From Ureibacillus terrenus (GTDB lineage: Bacteria; Bacillota; Bacilli; Bacillales_A; Planococcaceae), in NCBI RefSeq assembly GCF_006569205.1, contig NZ_VIGD01000001.1, forward strand, positions 328,575 through 392,574: 64,000 nt of DNA, given 5' to 3'. Position numbers and translations under genes: made by a program. The notes beneath the pieces are model-generated. The model was not told where the DNA came from and searched no databases. It worked only from the letters and a program-made list of their open reading frames with translations. This document shows, in pieces, positions 60,718 through 64,000 of the stretch. Each line of letters begins with the position of its first letter. The first letter of the stretch is position 1.

Positions 60718-62009
60718 TTCTGATTCCTACTTACCGGCAAAATTTTAAAGATTGTCTGCTGGGATTCCCCTTGAATAGATTGAAAAGCCTTTTTCACATC
60801 TTCCAATGTGATCTTTTCAATCACCGGAACCACATCAAATAAATTCATATCATTAAATTTATATCTTGTAAATTGATTCGCAATATATTCCAATGAATTT
60901 AATGCCCTTAGGAAAAAGCCGATTTTTTTGCGTTTAATCCGCCCGATGGAGTCTTCATTGAAAATTTCTTCTGCATGATTTACTGCATGCAAGATTTTTT
61001 CGGCGAGCTTATCAGGATCAGGCGAATCCGATCCGATCAAAGCAAATCCGAAACCTTTCTCCAACGTAAAATCATACGCGAAAGACTCGTCGATCAATCC
61101 GTTTTCATAAACATCCGTATAAAAGTCGGAAGCACGGCCAAACAGGCATTCGAGACCGATTTGGATGGCGAGTTCATTTTTGAGCATTTCGTCGCCGCTC
61201 AAATCGGTATTCTTCGCCTTGAGCCCGACATACACTTTCGGCTGCTGGACATCCATTTTGATTTCCCGTTCTTTGATCGCCACTTCCTGCGGTTCTTCTT
61301 CAAAGAAACGTTCGATTTTAGGAGCTTCTTTGAAAGATTTTTTATTTTGGTTTTCCTCGATAAAGTTTATCATCTCTTCCGGATCCACATTGCCGACGAT
61401 AAAAAGGAGCATGTTGGAAGGATGATAGAAGGTATTGTAGCAAGTATATAAATGTTCCGCAGTAATTTGATTGATCGATTCAATTGTTCCGGCGATATCG
61501 ATTTTCACAGGGTGATTATGGTACATGTTTTCGATCGTTCCAAAATAAAGACGCCAATCAGGCTGATCATCGTACATTGTAATTTCCTGGCCGATAATCC
61601 CTTTTTCTTTTTCGACCGTTTTTTCGGTGAAATACGGTTCTTGCACAAAATCCAAAAGGGTTTCCGTATTTTCAAAAATATGTTCCGTAGCCGAAAATAA
61701 ATATGCCGTTCTTGTGAAGGATGTAAACGCATTGGCGGAAGCCCCGTTTTCACTGAACTTCTGGAATACGTCGCCCTCTTCCTTTTCAAACATTTTATGT
61801 TCCAGGAAATGGGCAATCCCGTCCGGAACAGTGATCGGTTCTTTCCCGCCAATCGGTGTGAAGGTCCGGTCAACGGAACCGTATTTTGTTGTAAATGTCA
61901 CGAAAGTTTTTGAAAACCCTTTTTTCGGCAAAATATATACGTCAAGCCCATTTGCAAGTTTTTTGTAATATAATGTTTCATCCAACTGCTGAAATTCGAT
62001 CTTTTCCAT
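60714..62009 (-). CDS. ymfH: M16-family zinc protease YmfH
   Basis: 431 residues. Carries the inverted zinc motif HFLEH (in GIAHFLEHKMFE, about 85-96) and the downstream Glu in the same domain, so it is the catalytic partner. Two similar halves typical for M16. In B. subtilis ymfF/ymfH (AlbE/F-like and PqqL-like) are of uncertain substrate. It overlaps ymfF by one base (TAATG). Confidence 0.93.
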   Translation of the reverse strand: MEKIEFQQLDETLYYKKLANGLDVYILPKKGFSKTFVTFTTKYGSVDRTFTPIGGKEPITVPDGIAHFLEHKMFEKEEGDVFQKFSENGASANAFTSFTRTAYLFSATEHIFENTETLLDFVQEPYFTEKTVEKEKGIIGQEITMYDDQPDWRLYFGTIENMYHNHPVKIDIAGTIESINQITAEHLYTCYNTFYHPSNMLLFIVGNVDPEEMINFIEENQNKKSFKEAPKIERFFEEEPQEVAIKEREIKMDVQQPKVYVGLKAKNTDLSGDEMLKNELAIQIGLECLFGRASDFYTDVYENGLIDESFAYDFTLEKGFGFALIGSDSPDPDKLAEKILHAVNHAEEIFNEDSIGRIKRKKIGFFLRALNSLEYIANQFTRYKFNDMNLFDVVPVIEKITLEDVKKAFQSIQGESQQTIFKILPVSRNQK

Positions 62010-63271
62010 TATTCCGCCTCCTTTCCGCAGAGGAAGTAGGTCGCTTCATGTTTGAGAAGTGATGCCATTTCCTGCAAATCTTCCTTCGTCACTTTATGCC
62101 AACGTTTCTTCCATAAATCCACGGAAAATTCTTCATCGAGATCTTTATATTGGTCGAAAATGTCAATTTGACCTCGCGGCAAATCCAATGCTTCACGCAA
62201 ATGGTTCACAAGCATCGCCCGCGTTTGATTTAGTTCCAAATCTGTAACATTGCCTCTTTTTATTTCTTCCAGTTGCTCAAAGATGATATCTGTCGCTTTT
62301 TTCTCGTTTTTCGGTTCAATTCCGGATATCACATAAAGAAGTCCGTAATGTGGGGCATAAGAACTGGAAACGTAATAACATAAACTTTCCCACTCACGGA
62401 CATTCATAAATAATTTCGAATGGGCATATCCGCCAAAAACACCGTTGAAAACTTGCATTTTCGGAAAGTCCGGATCTCCGAATCTCACCGGTGTACTAAA
62501 GCCCATATGCAATTTCCCTTGTTTCATATCTTGATATTCCTTCACGTAATCCTTTGCCGGTTTTGAATCTTCATTGACAGCCGGCGTCTGAGGTGTCCGA
62601 TCTTTAAATGGGAACGCTTTTCGAATCTTTTCCCGCATTGCCTCTACATCGATATCCCCTGCAACATAAATATCAATTTTATCGTTATTGATCATCGAAT
62701 AATAGGCTTCCGTCAGCGATTCCGGATTCACTTCCTTCACGGTTTCAATCGTTCCGCTTGCAGGAATGGAGGCAGGATGGTTCGGACGCAAAATCTGCGT
62801 CAGACGTTGTTGAGCGTAGCGTGTTTTATCGTCAAAAACGGATTCGATGCGTTGAATGACCATTTGCTTTTCCCTCTCAACGATGGAAGGGACGAATTGC
62901 CCGTTCTCGAAATTCGGTTGAAAAATCACTGTTTGCAATAAATCAATCACATCATTTAAAACAGGATGATTCGATAAATATTGGTCATTTACGGTTTCGA
63001 CGTTCAAAACTACGGTATGTTCCCCTCCGCGTTTGGATACGTCAAAATAAAGCATCGTTCCGTACAAGTCATCCAAATGGCTTCGGAATTCCGCAGATTT
63101 TTTGAATTTCTCATTGCTGTGCTGCAAAACATTTGAAAGCACAGCCCGCTCAGCTGCAGCTTTTGTCGTTAATGGCGCCCGCCATTTAAATGAGAAATTC
63201 ACCGTTTTAAATTGTGTTGTTTTTCTGATATGCAGTGAAACGCCTTCCGCCAATTTCGTTGTCTGAAACAA
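62009..63271 (-). CDS. ymfF: M16-family protein YmfF, non-catalytic partner
   Basis: 420 residues, same two-lobed M16 fold. The position of HxxEH is occupied by AERAVLSNVLQHSNEKF, which lacks the zinc motif, so this should be the inactive subunit that pairs with YmfH. TTG start 63271 with AGGAGG 9 nt upstream. It is the first gene of the leftward ymfF-ymfH-ymfI-ymfJ unit. Confidence 0.93.
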   Translation of the reverse strand: MFQTTKLAEGVSLHIRKTTQFKTVNFSFKWRAPLTTKAAAERAVLSNVLQHSNEKFKKSAEFRSHLDDLYGTMLYFDVSKRGGEHTVVLNVETVNDQYLSNHPVLNDVIDLLQTVIFQPNFENGQFVPSIVEREKQMVIQRIESVFDDKTRYAQQRLTQILRPNHPASIPASGTIETVKEVNPESLTEAYYSMINNDKIDIYVAGDIDVEAMREKIRKAFPFKDRTPQTPAVNEDSKPAKDYVKEYQDMKQGKLHMGFSTPVRFGDPDFPKMQVFNGVFGGYAHSKLFMNVREWESLCYYVSSSYAPHYGLLYVISGIEPKNEKKATDIIFEQLEEIKRGNVTDLELNQTRAMLVNHLREALDLPRGQIDIFDQYKDLDEEFSVDLWKKRWHKVTKEDLQEMASLLKHEATYFLCGKEAE

Positions 63272-63677
63272 AAAAATTCCTCCTGACTACCAATATTATA
63301 CATGGCTTTATTAAATAATTTTCTCAAACGGCAAATATATTATTCAAAATTACGCTAACCGCTAATACTACTATACATGGAATAAAATAGTTTATGTGCA
63401 ACATTTTTATTTTAATAGAAAATTTTCCGGAAAGCATCAAAAAGAACTCGAATTATGATTGCATCAAGTCTCAGGCGCATCTTCCACCGCGTTTCAATCC
63501 TTTCAATCGCCCGAGTTCGACAGTTTTGAGGCCATTTTAGGCAAATGAAAATGGCCAAAATGCTGTTATATCAAAGATTTCGCGATGCGGATCCTAGAAA
63601 AAAACACTGAATTTCATAGGCACACGACTTGTTTATTTTAACTTTTAAAACAGCTGAATATCGGTTATAATATAGGC
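63272..63677. other. Intergenic region with the ymfF promoter side and the left end of an IS
   Basis: About 400 nt. The left part is AT-rich and should carry the ymfF promoter (TATAAT at about 63292-63297 on the leftward strand, no good -35). From about 63430 base composition rises and IS-like sequence begins. No gene seen. Confidence 0.5.
63530..63556. repeat. Hairpin near the left end of the IS element
   Basis: GGCCATTTT (63530-63538) pairs with AAAATGGCC (63548-63556), flanked by TTTT and AAAA. Such hairpins near IS ends can block outside transcription. Confidence 0.5.
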
Positions 63678-64000
63678 ATGTACATACGGCGAGTAACACG
63701 CAAAAACAAAGATGGAACGACCGTGGCGTATCTCCAGCTTGCTCACAACGAATGGGATCCGAAGGCCAAATATGCGAAAGCGAAGGTGATTTATTCGTTT
63801 GGGCGCGAAGACGAGGTGGATCGCGCTGTCTTGGAGCGTCTGGCCAAAAGCATTTCGCGATTCCTTTCTCCTAAGCAGGCTTGGGAAATCGAGACGTTGA
63901 CAGGAGAAGTGTCGGATGACTTTCAGTTTCAATCAAGCAAACGCCTTGGTGGCGCTTGGCTTTTGGATCAGCTCTGGAGACAACTGGGATTGGGAGAGAT
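63678..64000 (+). CDS. IS1634-family (IS4 superfamily) transposase, N-terminal part
   Basis: Partial: 107 codons run open to the window end. It begins MYIRRVTRKNKDGTTVAYLQ, the typical start of IS1634-type DDE transposases, and continues with KAKVIYSFGREDEVDR and later GGAWLLDQLWRQLGL, where the dispersed catalytic core would follow. Base composition is richer in GC than the neighbouring genes. ATG 63678 has no strong ribosome site visible. Whether the full copy is intact cannot be judged. Confidence 0.85.
   Translation, partial: MYIRRVTRKNKDGTTVAYLQLAHNEWDPKAKYAKAKVIYSFGREDEVDRAVLERLAKSISRFLSPKQAWEIETLTGEVSDDFQFQSSKRLGGAWLLDQLWRQLGLGE

Larger units (their letters stand above)
63530..64000 (+). 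mobile_element. IS1634-family insertion sequence, left part
   Basis: Cut by the window end. The left boundary is not certain; inverted repeats cannot be checked because the right end is missing. Identified by the transposase start at 63678. Confidence 0.5.

Noticed and set aside
1..64000. CRISPR arrays, tRNA or rRNA genes, prophage
   Set aside because: No regularly spaced repeats, no cloverleaf or rRNA-like sequences, and no phage structural genes were seen.

Overview
The window is a stretch of Gram-positive, endospore-forming Bacillales chromosome. Evidence for this: sporulation genes (cotE, spoVS), glnR-glnA, hfq-miaA, mutSL, ricA, rny, recA, rodZ (ymfM) and ymfF-ymfK in the same relative order as the ymf-gln segment of Bacillus subtilis; strong AGGAGG-type ribosome binding sites; many GTG and TTG starts; and a GlnR box. 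The exact genus cannot be fixed from sequence alone. SLH-domain protein, 2-oxoacid:ferredoxin oxidoreductase, type IV pilus and cobinamide-salvage genes point to a Bacillaceae or Planococcaceae member, possibly thermophilic.

Layout from left to right. 51-758 is a glutamine-amidotransferase-like hydrolase that apparently starts at ATC. 869-9959 (minus) is a type IV pilus operon in transcription order VanW/G5 protein, pilB, pilT, pilC, major pilin, pilM, pilN, pilO, pilD; the divergent plus-strand genes at 10430-14356 add an unknown membrane protein, two minor prepilins and a PilX-like protein. 14440-16209 is glnR-glnA with a GlnR operator. 16379-21566 holds a Bax-inhibitor-1-like protein and ynbB followed by overlapping cbiZ, cbiB, cobD and a CobC-like phosphatase for cobinamide salvage. 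21723-36737 is conserved backbone: rhodanese, hfq, miaA, hydrolase, glpD, mutL, mutS, cotE, ricA, miaB, a small unknown gene, korB and korA.

The most unusual region is 36843-45513: one seven-gene operon encoding a substrate-binding lipoprotein, two nitrogenase component-1-like subunits (D-like and K-like), a NifH-like reductase, two Dpp/Nik-type permeases and a fused two-domain ATPase. It sits between spoVS and korA. The cysteine pattern fits a single [4Fe-4S] cluster shared by the two subunits (as in NifEN or BchNB) and lacks the FeMo-cofactor cysteine, so this looks like a nitrogenase-like reductase tied to its own importer, with an unknown substrate. No strong terminator separates it from korAB, which could supply reduced ferredoxin.

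45779-47013 is spoVS and ymdB. A gene-poor stretch then holds a 43-codon Cys-rich small ORF. 47985-52387 is a second insertion between ymdB and rny: tyrosine phosphatase, BY-kinase, Wzz-like modulator, an unknown membrane protein and an SLH protein. 52603-63271 is backbone again (rny, recA, cinA, pgsA, rodZ, ymfK, ymfJ, ymfI, ymfH, ymfF). The right edge cuts into an IS1634-like transposase.
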